A stretch of DNA of 64,000 nucleotides. Origin: an uncultured Selenomonadales bacterium (GTDB lineage Bacteria; Bacillota; Negativicutes; Selenomonadales; Selenomonadaceae). Below the pieces are notes generated by a model. That model searched no databases and was not told the DNA's origin. It saw nothing but the letters and a program-made list of their open reading frames with translations. Position 1 is the first letter of the stretch. Every line of letters begins with the position of its first letter. Shown in pieces: positions 38,005-47,810 of this stretch. The translations under genes were made by a program, and so were the position numbers. The stretch lies in the NCBI GenBank assembly GCA_900315155.1, contig OMYB01000001.1:1-64000 (forward strand), given 5' to 3'.

Positions 38005-38039
38005 GTGTTTTTTGTGTCAATATACTCTGTATACAATAT

Positions 38040-38895
38040 TTCTCGATAGACGAAAGTGGCAGAAGTTACACTTATGATTCACTCTGCTGGAAATATACGT
38101 AGATGCGCGCTCCTCCTCCGGCGTCCCTTTTCCCGGCTCGTCATCCCAGCCATAGAGCACGGACTCCCCCATGATGCCGTCGACGCTGTGGGCATACCGG
38201 GAGGCATTGTCTGCCGTATTCCCATCCGTGGCGAGCAGCAGCGATGTGCCGCCGTTGCCGATGAGGAGGAAATCCGGTTTCTGTTTCTGCGCATAATCAT
38301 GCAGGTTGGCCACGAGGTCCACCATGGCGGTATCGTAATGCATGCGTTCCGTATCGGCAGCCTCCGAACGGGACGGACCGTCCCAGAATGGTGCCTGCCC
38401 GCCGATGGCAAGCAGGGCGGCTGCCTCGCGTATCGGCGCATCCAGGAAATAATCCGAATCGTTGAACAGCCTGCGTGCCATGCGGTCATCGTGGAAATAT
38501 CCCGTTTTCCCCTCATAGCTGAACTGCCAGTAGGCGAGCCAGTAGTTCTGCGGGCGGTCCTTGACGCGGTAGAACATGCGTATTGTCCAGTCATCCCCAC
38601 TGCGGTACTGCTGCTCGACATGGATATTGCGGAACGCACCAGGATTGACCTGGTAAGCATGGGATGGACCGCGGTTATCCTCATAGACATCGGCGATCAT
38701 GCTGGTCTGCGTGCTTTTGCCGTACGACGTATGGCTCAGCGATGCAGAGAACTGCTGGTTTTCGCCGCTGTGCTGATCTTCGCCTGCTGGAGGTCCTCCT
38801 TCGCGTCGCGGGCGTTCTTCTGTGCCGCGCGATAATTCTCGATAATCCGGCGCTCATTCTCCAGGGCATCGAAGCCGCTGGGGACGTCCGAAGCC
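38040..38895 (-). pseudogene. Remnants downstream of pelG: beta-barrel-like and GH114-like hydrolase pieces
   Basis: Reading right to left, one frame (38880-38760) encodes a coiled segment (ALENERRIIENYRAAQKNARDA) and then stops. Another frame encodes alternating beta-strand sequence (FSASLSHTSYGKSTQTSMIADVYED) like an outer-membrane barrel. It runs in frame into a segment resembling the PelA/GH114 polygalactosaminidase domain (KPDFLLIGNGG, then HSVDGIMGESVLYGWDD and GTPEEERA), which breaks off near 38110. These look like remains of two or more genes joined by deletions. Confidence 0.55.
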
Positions 38896-39210
38896 GTACC
38901 GTTTGACCGCCGTGAGATAGATGGTGCCGAGCCACGCGGGCAGCAGCTGGATAAAGCAGAGATACGCGAAGCCGGCGGTCAGGATCTGCGAAAAGATGAA
39001 TGCATAGACGATGGCGGCCGTGAAGATATTCGCCGACTCTCCGGTATCGGCTCCGTACAGGTGAAACAGCACCTGCACGCCGAGCACCATGCCCGTGAGG
39101 AGCGCAAACGGGCCCGCCGTGATAGCCGCTGTATAGGAATAGGCGCGCAGATTGCCTGCGACCGTGCGGGCGGAAAATAATTTTTTCAGCTCAAAACCGA
39201 CGCCTGCCAT
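38895..39210 (-). pseudogene. pelG: pelG, truncated
   Basis: The fragment begins MAGVGFELKKLF, the characteristic start of PelG, the inner-membrane protein (about 450-490 residues, many helices) that acts with PelD and PelE in Pel polysaccharide export. Only about 100 residues with two or three membrane segments remain before the sequence diverges. The ATG overlaps the pelF stop (TGATG), as expected for an original pelF-pelG operon. Confidence 0.75.
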
Positions 39211-40474
39211 CAGCGCTGCACCTCCTTTTCCCTTGCGTAAATATCCCGGTAGCTCTGGATAAACTGTTCGTATGTGTAGTAGCGTTTCGTGCGCTCGTAG
39301 CCGATGGCCGCCATCTGCCGGCGCAGCGCAAAATCCTTTCCGAGGCGGACGATCTCGGCTGCCATGGCCTGGAAATCCATCGGAGCGACAATCGTACCGG
39401 CCGAGCCGAGCGTGTCGCCCTCCGTGCCGTAGATGAGGTCGCGGCAGCAGCCAACGTCGGTTGTGACGAACGGGCGGTGCGCGGCGAATCCCTCGAGGAC
39501 GGCAAGAAGAGCTTCGCATCCGGGAGGTCCTGCTTGACGAGGAAGAATGCGCGGATGAGCGTGATGATATCCTTGATGGGAGCCACGCGCACGACCGCGC
39601 CGATATTCAGCCCGCCCGCATGCGGCTGCAGCTCGCCGATGCCTTTGAACCGCTCCATGCGCACGCCGTTCGGCACGATACCGATTTTCTCAGGATCGCA
39701 GCCGAGGTCGCGCTCGATTTCCGCATTGTGCGGGAACAGCGTATAGACGTGGTCCGCGGCGCGGTACGAGCGCTTCGCGAGGTTGTAGAAGTACTGGATC
39801 CAGATGGACTTGAAATCGCCCTCTGCCCAGTGGCATTTGATGATTTCGACTTCGCGCTCGCGCGAGTAGATGCCGTGCTCCGTGATGAGGAACGGCTTAT
39901 GGTAGAGCTCGGCGGCAAGTGCCCCAATGACGCCGCAGTACCCCGTTGCGACGCTGTGATAGACGTCCGCCTCCGGAAGCTTTTGCTGCAGCAGGTAAAA
40001 GAGCGGCAGCAGCATCGAGCGGATGGTCCAAAAGAAATCCGTGAAGGGCAGATGCGCGTATTTCTCGCGGTAAACCTGCTGGATGACCTCAAAGAAGTCA
40101 TCGCTCATGAAGAGATCGAGAAAGCTCAGCGTCTGTTTCTCCCGGCGGAAGATATGCGCGAGGCCGCGGACCGAGATTTCCGCCTCGCCCGTTACGAGAT
40201 GGTAAAGCGTCTCGCGGTCTTTTTCGGAAAGCACGTGGCGGCAGCGTCCGCTACGGCTTTTGTGCGAGAGGATTTCGTCGAGGAACTCCTCCTGGATGCC
40301 CTGGCAGTTCTTCGGGAAATCATAGCGGAACTGCCCGCGGTCTTTCTGCTCGGCGCCGATGGAGTAGACGAAAAAATCATGCTCGGGAAGCCCCTGCATG
40401 AGCATCTGCACCCAAGAGGAGACACCGCCAACGACGTAGGGGTACGAGCCCTCTGTCAAGAGTCCGATACGCAA
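39210..40474 (-). pseudogene. pelF: pelF, internal deletion and frameshift
   Basis: PelF is the cytosolic GT4 glycosyltransferase that builds Pel from UDP-sugars. The N-terminal 310 residues are well preserved from RIGLLTEGSYPYVVGGVSSW to VKQDLPDAKLF, starting at TTG 40474. After DAKLF (near 39512) the family sequence resumes in another frame as LAVLEGFAAHRPFVTTDVGCCRDLIYG and continues to ARE-KEVQR and TGA at 39212-39210. About 60-70 residues of the donor-binding domain are missing, so this is a real deletion, not a base-calling error. Confidence 0.85.
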
Positions 40475-40477
40475 GGC

Positions 40478-42885
40478 TTACTCCTCCTTCCATGCGATGC
40501 GGGCGCGGCTGTCCGTCAGCTCGACGAGGTAAGCATTACCGTCGAGTGCCTGCAGCGAGCAGCCCTTCGTTTCGTCCATGTTGATTTCGTGATCCGTGCG
40601 CAGGATGAAATGCACCGGATTCTGGTAGTTCCAGCAGGCAATCGTCATGCCCTTTTCGTCCCGCTCGACGCGGTAGTCCATTCGTCTTATCGTCGCGGAC
40701 CTCGCCATTATAGACGATGTATTTGCCCGCCCCCTCGCTGCGTTCCCAGAGCAGCGGCTCCCCGGATGCCGCCGTCATATGGATCGTCACATCGTCCGAC
40801 AGATCGACTTCCGTGGAGTTCGTCGTGTAGGTGGTGCCTTCGCCGAAATGGAATCCCTTACCGCCGAGCAGGTAGTCCGTCTTCAGGTCGATGCCGAGAG
40901 GACGGTACATTTCCCCTGCCTCCTCGATGCCCATGAGCGCGAGGAAATCCTGTGGCAGGGGTTCGCGCTTCGCGTCCGGGCGGATGAGCTGGCAGGCCGT
41001 TCCGCCATGCTCGACGTAGTCCGCGATGGCATTCCGCGAGGCGAGGCTGCCGAGGTCTCCCATGACGATGAGGACCGCGCGCGTATCCGGCGGAATGGTT
41101 TCGATATTCTGGTCGAATGCGTAGATATCGGCGGTCTTTTTCTGTTCTTTCAGCATCTCATCGAGGTGATGCCGTGCATAGACACTGCCGACGTCCTCCG
41201 GGTCGTAGATGATGAGGAAATGGTCAGCCGCCATATCCTCGGTCGGCATGCCCTGTGAGGTCTGGTCGCCGATGCTCCATGGATTCTGGATATCCTGCCA
41301 GTGGATGAACAGGTTCATGCGGCTGAGCTGGAAGAGATAGCGGTTCATGTCCTGCGGATGATACTGGATGGGCTCGTGCTGGACACGGACATAGGCGGCG
41401 AGTTTCTCGCTGCCTGTAATCGGGTCGATGAACTTTTTTTTGGACAGGTATTGCCGCAGCAGCTTCGCATAGGCACGCAGATCCTCCTCTGTTGGCGCTT
41501 TTTTCTTCATGGCCTGCTCCATCGTGAAGATCTGCTGGACGAGAGACTCCAGCTGGTCTGTGACCATCGAAACGGCGTAGTAGGCGACCTCGCGGTCATG
41601 GTCATGCATCGCCTGCTGCAGGATGTCGGGATGGTCGCGGTTGACGAACATGCGCTTATCCCGCCAGATGGGGTGCAGCCAGGAGACGGTGTCCAGCTTC
41701 AGCGAGCGCGGCAGGCTGTCGGTCATCGGACCGCGGCGCACCTTTCTGCGCAGGTACTCCCCTGCCTGATCCGGGATGTAGATGGCGATATTTTCGACGC
41801 GCAGGACCTTTGCCGTGACCTGTGCGGCTTGGTCAAAGATATTCTCCACATCCACGGAGTCGAGCGGCTCGATGATGTGGTACAGGCGTCCGATGCTGTC
41901 TTCCGAATTCACGATCTGGCGGTAGAGATGGTCCTTGACACGGAGGGCCTCCTCGTAGAAACCGGAAAGTTCCTGGTACTGCTCATGGTCCAGGTCCTTC
42001 TGCCACGCCGCTGCCAGCTTTTCCTGCCGGCGGCGGTCCGAGAAATACCCCAGGAGGAAGGCGACAAACAAGTAACTCGTCAGGTGAAGCAGGTTGACCG
42101 GCTCATAGAGCAGGCCGACGATGTCGCGTCCCATGCCGAGCCACATATGGATGAGCAGGATCGACGCGAGGATCATGGCGATGACGGCCTGTCTCATGCC
42201 GTAGACGAGCCCCATCGTGCCGATGTAGAGGAAGTTCATGTCAAAGTAGATCTGCGGGTTCGTGATGGTCCCGCCCTGCAGCAGGGAAACACCGTACATG
42301 AGGACGGCACCCGCCACGTTTTCGAGATAGGGCACAGCCGTGTGCCAGGCCTGGCGGAGCGTCGTGTGATGGCGCTGCTCTTTTTCTGCCGCTGCGAGAG
42401 CCTGCTCTTTCTCTATGAGCTGCGGTCCTATCTGGCGCAGTCCATCCGGCCAGGCGTAACGCGGTCGCCATCCGATGGAGGGCTGGCCCATAAAGGGGCG
42501 GCATCATGACGATCGTTACGCGCAGGCTGGTCTGGTGATGCCATGCGAGCGCTTTTTCGGCGACGAGAGCAAAAACGTCTGCCGACTCTTTGCTATCGGG
42601 AGAGCAAAGCAGATAGGCGCTGCCGGTCTCCTGGCGGGCGGCCTCAGAGAAAACGGTATCCAGTGCCTGTGTCCATGCAGCGATGTCCGAACGCTGTACG
42701 TTCGTACCGAGCCAGCAAAGCAGGACATCGGCACCATGCAGGCGCAGCATTTCCCGGCAGGTATCCGCATCCGTTCCCGTCTGCCGGACAAGCCATCCTT
42801 CTTTCGAGAAAACGCGGTTCAAAGCATCGGTCAGGAGTCCTTCCTTGCCGCAGATTAACGCCCGTTTCTCCAATTGACCCATCAT
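40478..42885 (-). pseudogene. pelD-like / DUF2194 (pelA-like) composite, frameshifted
   Basis: The first 130 residues resemble the Rossmann-like N-terminus of Firmicutes PelD. Near 42488 a +1 change (GGG where GG fits) shifts the frame. The next frame carries four membrane helices (PYLENVAGAVLMYG to YLFVAFLLGYFSD) and a GAF domain as in PelD. It then passes in frame into DUF2194-type sequence (FLIIYDPEDVGSVYARHHLDEML, then VLIVMGDLGS), a family found in Gram-positive pel operons. Near 40680 a second shift leads to the C-terminus ending IAWKEE. The degenerate GGDEF of PelD and all of PelE are absent, so deletions are likely. ATG 42885 has AGAGG. Confidence 0.7.
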
Positions 42886-42948
42886 GACCAACCTCTTTCC
42901 GTAGAAGTGGAAATTTTCTTCAATTTTTGCTTTCGCTCAATCAGGCAG

Positions 42949-43689
42949 TCAGATTTGCCCGATCATCTTGTGTGTCTGTGGAATGACACGCACGTCATCG
43001 AGGGAGCGCAGGGCAGCGTCCTGAAAGCGCAGGACCTGCTCCGGGCTGGCTGCATGGCACCCGCCGTTCGGTGTGACGGGCTGGATGATAAAGAGCTTAT
43101 CCGGTGCGCCGAGTGCTGCGACGCTCACGGCGCGCTGGAACTCCTCATCCGTTGTTTCCGCACTCACGACGAGCTTGATATAGAGATCGAGATTCCTGGC
43201 TGCCTCGATGAAGCGGGCGTGGTTCTCCCACTGCTCCTCTCCAATGACACTCGGCAGCTTGATATCCATGCTCACGATATTCGCCACATCGCGCAGTTTC
43301 TGCATCTCTCTCCAGAGCGTGCCGTTCGTCTCGAGGAAAATCGGGGCATGGAGCCGCGGCGCAAGCGCATGGATAAAATCGGCATGCAGAAGTGGCTCAC
43401 CGCCCGTGAAGCTCACGGCCTGATGCGGAACCTCAGCGAGCATCGCATTGATTTTATCGGCGACCTGGGAGAGCGTCATGGGATTCGGGATATCGATGAA
43501 TTCCCGGCTTCCGGCATGCGTTTCGCTGTGGCAGACCGGATGCGAGCCCGGCTCGTTCTCGGTATCGCAGAAATCACAGTTCAGGTTGCATCCCTCGAAC
43601 CGTACGAAGACCTGTCGGCAGCCGACATATTTGCCCTCGCCCTGGATGGACGAGAAGATTTCGATGAGGTTGACGTTCGGTTCACGCAT
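42949..43689 (-). CDS. queE: 7-carboxy-7-deazaguanine synthase
   Basis: The 246-residue radical SAM enzyme converts 6-carboxytetrahydropterin to 7-carboxy-7-deazaguanine in queuosine (preQ0/preQ1) biosynthesis. Present are EIFSSIQGEGKYVG, the cluster motif CNLNCDFCD and SFTGGEPLLH. Its start lies two bases after the queD stop, so the two are co-transcribed. QueC and QueF are not in the window. The decayed pel operon starts 63 nt downstream in the same direction. Confidence 0.96.
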   Translation of the reverse strand: MREPNVNLIEIFSSIQGEGKYVGCRQVFVRFEGCNLNCDFCDTENEPGSHPVCHSETHAGSREFIDIPNPMTLSQVADKINAMLAEVPHQAVSFTGGEPLLHADFIHALAPRLHAPIFLETNGTLWREMQKLRDVANIVSMDIKLPSVIGEEQWENHARFIEAARNLDLYIKLVVSAETTDEEFQRAVSVAALGAPDKLFIIQPVTPNGGCHAASPEQVLRFQDAALRSLDDVRVIPQTHKMIGQI

Positions 43690-43691
43690 GT

Positions 43692-44069
43692 TCAGTCCTC
43701 CGTATAGGTCACGCAGGAGCCCGGCGTCTCATAGACCGTTACGCTGTACAGGCTGGCATTCTTTTTGAAGATGTCGTGTGCAGCGAATTCCCCGTAGATG
43801 ATGCGTGCGAGGTTCTCCGCCGTCGGGTTGACTCCATGCTTGAACGGCTCGAGCTCGTTGAGGAAACGGTGGTCAAAGCGCTCCAGGGTTTCCTTTAGGG
43901 CTTTTTTCACATCCTTGAAGTCGATGAGCATGCCGAGGCTGTCGAGCTCCGTGCCGCGGACCTGTGCGAGGACGCGCCAGTTATGGCCGTGCAGCCGGGC
44001 ACATTTTCCCGGATAGTCATTGACCTGATGTGCGGCCTCGAAAGCGCCTTCAACCTGTAACGTATACAT
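43692..44069 (-). CDS. queD: 6-carboxy-5,6,7,8-tetrahydropterin synthase
   Basis: The 125-residue protein of the QueD/PTPS family supplies the substrate of QueE. Zinc ligands are visible: His in FEAAHQV and HGHNW; a DHRFLN segment and the catalytic Cys in GKCARLHGHNW also fit. I use ATG 44069 (MYTLQVEG), preceded by AGGAGAAA, rather than the upstream in-frame start at 44090. No preQ1 riboswitch was recognised in the 109 nt before it. Confidence 0.95.
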   Translation of the reverse strand: MYTLQVEGAFEAAHQVNDYPGKCARLHGHNWRVLAQVRGTELDSLGMLIDFKDVKKALKETLERFDHRFLNELEPFKHGVNPTAENLARIIYGEFAAHDIFKKNASLYSVTVYETPGSCVTYTED

Positions 44070-44136
44070 AAATTTTTCTCCTTTTATCATTTGGTTTTCA
44101 TTATTGCGTAAATTTTCCGTGGTTTCCCGTATGCCA

Positions 44137-44167
44137 AAAGAAGCCCTTCCAAATGGAAAAGGCTTCG
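44137..44167 (-). terminator. Terminator of the psd-pssA-glycosyltransferase operon
   Basis: On the minus strand GAAGCC-TTCC and GGAA-GGGCTTC form a stem around ATTT and are followed by TTTT. Confidence 0.8.
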
Positions 44168-44178
44168 GGAAAGCGGGT

Positions 44179-45423
44179 TTATTTCTTGATATTCTGCATG
44201 ACGTCGTCCATGCTCATCGCACGCGTATGCTTCGTATGGCTCCACTCATGCTCATTGCGGTGGATGAAGCCGAGGAAGATGATCGGAATCCAGGAGTAGA
44301 TGAACACCGGATAGAGCAGCATGTAAGCCCATGCCTTCCATTTGACGTTCATCTTCAGCAGGATGATCATCGGCAGGATGTACTGACCGAGCATGATGGC
44401 CGTCATGAGGCTCGATGGCATGACGTTGTAGATGTTCGTATAGAACGGTGCCATGCCGAGCTGGATGTAGCTGATGACGATGAAGATCGTGGAAATCATG
44501 AGGAAATGCGGCTGCATGAGGTAGATGCATTCATCCCACATGCGGATATCCTTATGCTTCCAGCCCTCTTTGAGCATCTTCGGGATATAGCGGTTGCCGA
44601 CATCGAACTGGCCCTGTGCCCAGCGTTTACGTTGATTCCAGGACTGCTTGAACGTCAGCGGCTTTTCATCATAGACGATGGCGTCATGAGCCCAGGCCGT
44701 CTTGATGCCTTCTGCCATGCACTTCATCGTGAACTCCATATCCTCCGTGAGGCACGTGGCTTTCCAGCCATGCTTCTTGAGGATTTCGCTCGCGAAGCAC
44801 ATGCCCGTGCCGCCGAGGCAGGCCGAGAGACCGATGTTTGATTTGGCGAGATGCGAGATATAGCAGATGACCCAGAACGCGATGGCGAACGTGCCCGATA
44901 CCCAGGTATCATACGGGTTCTTCGCATCGAGGAAGCCCTGGATGACCTTATCGCCTTTGCAGAGGCGGTTATTCATCTCCATGAGGAACTGCGGATGCAC
45001 GAGGTTATCGGCATCGAAGACGACAACGGCGTCGTACTGCTTCTCCTGCTTGAACAGGCGGTCAAACATCCACTCGAGGGCATAGCCCTTGCTCTTCTTC
45101 GTATCATCAAAGCGCTTGTGGACGATGGCTCCTGCCTTCTCGGCAATCTCGGCCGTATCATCGGAGCAGTTATCGGCGACGACATAGGTGTCGTACATAT
45201 CTTTCGGGTAGTTGAGCTGCTGCAGGTTCTGCACGAGCTGGCCGATGACGGCGTGCTCGTTGTGGGCAGCGACGACGATAGCAAAGGTTTTCTCCGGTGT
45301 CGTGATCTTATTTTCTTTGCGCCGCCACAGGCCGCAGAAGCCGATGACAAAGAAATAGAGCGTAAAGAGGAAAATGAGGATCTGCATCGGCACCATGATG
45401 ATGTCGAACGGATAGTTAAACAA
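44179..45423 (-). CDS. Processive-type family 2 glycosyltransferase, membrane
   Basis: The 414-residue protein has an N-terminal membrane helix, a GT-2 domain and three or four C-terminal helices. Catalytic signatures are VVAAHNE, DNCSDDT, VVFDADN, TED and QRKRW (the QxxRW acceptor motif), as in cellulose, hyaluronan and poly-GlcNAc synthases. The polymer or lipid made is unknown. The start is TTG 45423, since in-frame stops lie just upstream and GGAAGG is well spaced. It is the last gene of a psd-pssA operon, six bases after pssA. Confidence 0.88.
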   Translation of the reverse strand: MFNYPFDIIMVPMQILIFLFTLYFFVIGFCGLWRRKENKITTPEKTFAIVVAAHNEHAVIGQLVQNLQQLNYPKDMYDTYVVADNCSDDTAEIAEKAGAIVHKRFDDTKKSKGYALEWMFDRLFKQEKQYDAVVVFDADNLVHPQFLMEMNNRLCKGDKVIQGFLDAKNPYDTWVSGTFAIAFWVICYISHLAKSNIGLSACLGGTGMCFASEILKKHGWKATCLTEDMEFTMKCMAEGIKTAWAHDAIVYDEKPLTFKQSWNQRKRWAQGQFDVGNRYIPKMLKEGWKHKDIRMWDECIYLMQPHFLMISTIFIVISYIQLGMAPFYTNIYNVMPSSLMTAIMLGQYILPMIILLKMNVKWKAWAYMLLYPVFIYSWIPIIFLGFIHRNEHEWSHTKHTRAMSMDDVMQNIKK

Positions 45424-45429
45424 AAATCA

Positions 45430-46140
45430 TCAGCCTTCCTTTGCAAACTGCGCAATCAGCGTATTGAGAATACCCGATGCCGCATAGGTGCAGAAAATCG
45501 CGACAGCGAGAGCCGGCAGAATCGCAGCATGGCCGAACCAGAGAATCGCTGCGAACATCACGAACGCGAATCCCTTCGTTGCGAAATAGATAGGCTCTCC
45601 CCCATCGCCCTTGAAATTCGGGTAATGGACGTGGCTCACCATGAGCCAGCCGACGAACAGCATGATGACCGGGTAGGCATAGCCGAAGCTGTGCGGGTCA
45701 ACACCCGTCAGCGTGAAAAGCAGGGTCGTCATGGCGACGATGTTTCCGCCGGCCGGGATAGCGAGTCCCTCGAAATAGCCATGGACGACGCTGGCGTTGA
45801 CGTTGAAACGTGCGAGGCGCCACATGCCGAAAACGGCAAACAGGATGACGACCGCCATGCCGACGTAACCGAAATCATGCAGCACGAACTGCCAGGCAAG
45901 GATGCCCGGTGCAATACCGAAGGAACCCAGGTCGCACAGGGAATCCATCTCCTTGCCCATCTCGCTGGCTACGCCGAAGAAGCGTGCCGTACGGCCGTCG
46001 AGACCATCCGCAACGAGGGCGCACAGGATGAAGATCGAGCCCCAGACGAGGTCGCCACGGAACGAGGCGAGCATCGAACAGACGCCGAAAACGAGGTTCA
46101 TCGACGTGCAGATATTCGGTATGATTCTACGATAATCCAT
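45430..46140 (-). CDS. pssA: CDP-diacylglycerol--serine O-phosphatidyltransferase
   Basis: The 236-residue polytopic membrane enzyme transfers CDP-diacylglycerol to serine, giving phosphatidylserine. The CDP-alcohol phosphotransferase signature is clear: DGLDGRTARFFG, then SEMGKEMDSLCD. Its ATG overlaps the psd stop (TGATG), so the decarboxylase and synthase are translationally coupled and together make phosphatidylethanolamine. Confidence 0.95.
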   Translation of the reverse strand: MDYRRIIPNICTSMNLVFGVCSMLASFRGDLVWGSIFILCALVADGLDGRTARFFGVASEMGKEMDSLCDLGSFGIAPGILAWQFVLHDFGYVGMAVVILFAVFGMWRLARFNVNASVVHGYFEGLAIPAGGNIVAMTTLLFTLTGVDPHSFGYAYPVIMLFVGWLMVSHVHYPNFKGDGGEPIYFATKGFAFVMFAAILWFGHAAILPALAVAIFCTYAASGILNTLIAQFAKEG

Positions 46141-46778
46141 CAGTCTTTTATCCTCCCGATGATAGTTTTTCCGCCAGTCACCTTTTCACCCTTTTTGACA
46201 TTCACGGTGACGTTCTCCGGCATGACCACCTCCAGGCAGGAACCAAAGCGGATCATGCCGTAGAGCTCGCCCTGCTCCATCTTGTCATCGAGCGTGACAT
46301 AAGAAACGATGCGGCGTGCGAGGATGCCCGCAATCTGCTTGACGGTAATCCGGACGCGGTCATTCTCGAGCCCGATGAGATGATGTTCGTTTTCGAATCC
46401 CACCTCATCTTTGTAAGCCGGGCGGAACCGTCCGCAGAAGTATTTCTGCAGCTTGATCACGCCCTGGATGGGGCTGCGGTTCACGTGTACGTTGAAGACC
46501 GACATAAAGATGACGACTTTATTGCACGGTCCTTCGACGAACTCATCCGGGTCGGCATCGAAATGTACGATTTCCTGTACCGTACCATCCGCCGGCGAAA
46601 GCACGACATCCTTGCTGCGCTCGATGTGGCGCGGAGGATTGCGGAAGAAATAGGTAAAGTAGAGCATCAAAACGATAAAGGGAACCGCAAAAACCGGCGA
46701 AGTGCCAAACCATAAGATGACAGCGAGCAAAGCACACGTGCCGATAAACGGATACCCTTCAGACATGATCGGAGCCAA
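46140..46778 (-). CDS. psd: Phosphatidylserine decarboxylase
   Basis: The 212-residue short-type proenzyme has an N-terminal membrane region, and the self-cleavage site FGS in MIRFGSCLEVVMP, where Ser becomes the pyruvoyl group. VFNVHVNRSP and LSPADG are further family motifs. It converts phosphatidylserine to phosphatidylethanolamine at the membrane. TTG 46778 is the likely start, with GGAGG seven bases upstream; ATG 46766 is too far from that site. A promoter lies at 46839-46867. Confidence 0.94.
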   Translation of the reverse strand: MAPIMSEGYPFIGTCALLAVILWFGTSPVFAVPFIVLMLYFTYFFRNPPRHIERSKDVVLSPADGTVQEIVHFDADPDEFVEGPCNKVVIFMSVFNVHVNRSPIQGVIKLQKYFCGRFRPAYKDEVGFENEHHLIGLENDRVRITVKQIAGILARRIVSYVTLDDKMEQGELYGMIRFGSCLEVVMPENVTVNVKKGEKVTGGKTIIGRIKD

Positions 46779-46838
46779 GACTCCACCTCCTGTATGCGGG
46801 ACAGCGCCCCGCAGATTTTTCGCTTTTTACAACTTATC

Positions 46839-46867
46839 ATTATAGCCGAAACCCTGTCCTTTGTCTA
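46839..46867 (-). promoter_or_regulatory. Promoter of the psd-pssA-glycosyltransferase operon
   Basis: On the minus strand TAGACA (46867-46862), 17 nt and TATAAT (46844-46839). Confidence 0.75.
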
Positions 46868-46921
46868 CGGAATTGGCGCAAAGAACAAAGGCATTCCGGC
46901 ATTTTCTATGATTTTTGTCAC

Positions 46922-47659
46922 TCAGTGGTTGTGATCGTGCTTGCAGGCATGAACCTTGAAGACAAACTTCGGCAGCGCCATGAGACGGCCTGCGCGTTTC
47001 GGCTGCATCATGCCGCGGAACAGCCACTCGAGCTTGGCCTTCTGCATCCAGCGCGGCGCGCGCTTCATGACACCGGCCATGACGTCGAACGTGCCGCCGA
47101 CACCGATGCTGACCGGCACCTCGAGCTCAACGAGATGCTTCTTGAGCCACTTCTCCTGCTTTGGCACGCCGAGGGCGCAGAGCAGGAGATCCGGTTTTGC
47201 TGTACGGATTTCTTCGACGATCTGCGGCTCGTCCGCCTCGCTGAAATACCCGTTGCGCGTGCCGACGATCTCGATGCCCGGATAGAGCTTCTCCGCCTTG
47301 GCCTTTGCCTTTTCTGCAACGCCCGGTGCGGAGCCAAAGAAAAAGACACGGCGATGATGGGCAGGCGCCTTTTTCATCAGCTGCTGCGCGAGGTCAAATC
47401 CTGCCACGCGCTCCGGCATCTCGTGGCCGAGGTGACGCGCAGCCCAGACCGTACCAGCTCCATCCGGTACGACGAGCGCGGCCCCGTTGAGGATGTCCTT
47501 CAGTTCGTGGTCATGCGTCGCGCACATGATCATTTCGGCATTGGCCGTAGCGATGAGCACACCCTTGCGCTCATCCATATACCGCTCAATCTGGTTCACG
47601 GCCTCCTTCATCGTGATGGAGTCTACCGTGACACCCAGGATATCGATCTTCTTAGGCAA
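46922..47659 (-). CDS. WecG/TagA/CpsF-family N-acetylmannosaminyl-type glycosyltransferase
   Basis: The 245-residue GT26 enzyme of the membrane periphery transfers a HexNAc or hexose unit to a lipid-linked acceptor. Diagnostic stretches are VLIATANAEMIMCA, ALVVPDGAGTVWAARHLG, FFFGSAPGVAEKA and the C-terminal LGVPKQEKWL and GVGGTFDVMAGVMKRAP. The exact sugar is unknown. TTG 47659 has GGAGG seven bases upstream. The C-terminus ends in a short His-rich tail (CKHDHNH). It has its own promoter and no co-transcribed partner. Confidence 0.93.
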   Translation of the reverse strand: MPKKIDILGVTVDSITMKEAVNQIERYMDERKGVLIATANAEMIMCATHDHELKDILNGAALVVPDGAGTVWAARHLGHEMPERVAGFDLAQQLMKKAPAHHRRVFFFGSAPGVAEKAKAKAEKLYPGIEIVGTRNGYFSEADEPQIVEEIRTAKPDLLLCALGVPKQEKWLKKHLVELEVPVSIGVGGTFDVMAGVMKRAPRWMQKAKLEWLFRGMMQPKRAGRLMALPKFVFKVHACKHDHNH

Positions 47660-47702
47660 AGCAAGCCCTCCTGTTTTTCAAACGTGATGATTGCATTCTT
47701 TG

Positions 47703-47731
47703 ATTCTATCATAATGAGGCGCTCAATTCAA
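47703..47731 (-). promoter_or_regulatory. Promoter of the wecG-like gene
   Basis: On the minus strand TTGAAT (47731-47726), 17 nt and TAGAAT (47708-47703). Confidence 0.6.
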
Positions 47732-47736
47732 GATAA

Positions 47737-47776
47737 CAAAAAATCCGCCGGGATGCCAATATCATCCCAGCGGATT
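47737..47776 (-). terminator. aspS terminator
   Basis: On the minus strand AATCCGC-GGGATG pairs with CATCCC-GCGGATT, followed by a run of seven T; one mismatch in the stem. Confidence 0.9.
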
Positions 47777-47810
47777 GGAAGCGAGCAATAGTTTTCAGGA
47801 ATCCAGCAGC

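Noticed and set aside
44070..44136. preQ1 riboswitch before queDE
   Set aside because: The short gap lacks the C-rich loop and A-rich tail of the preQ1 aptamer.
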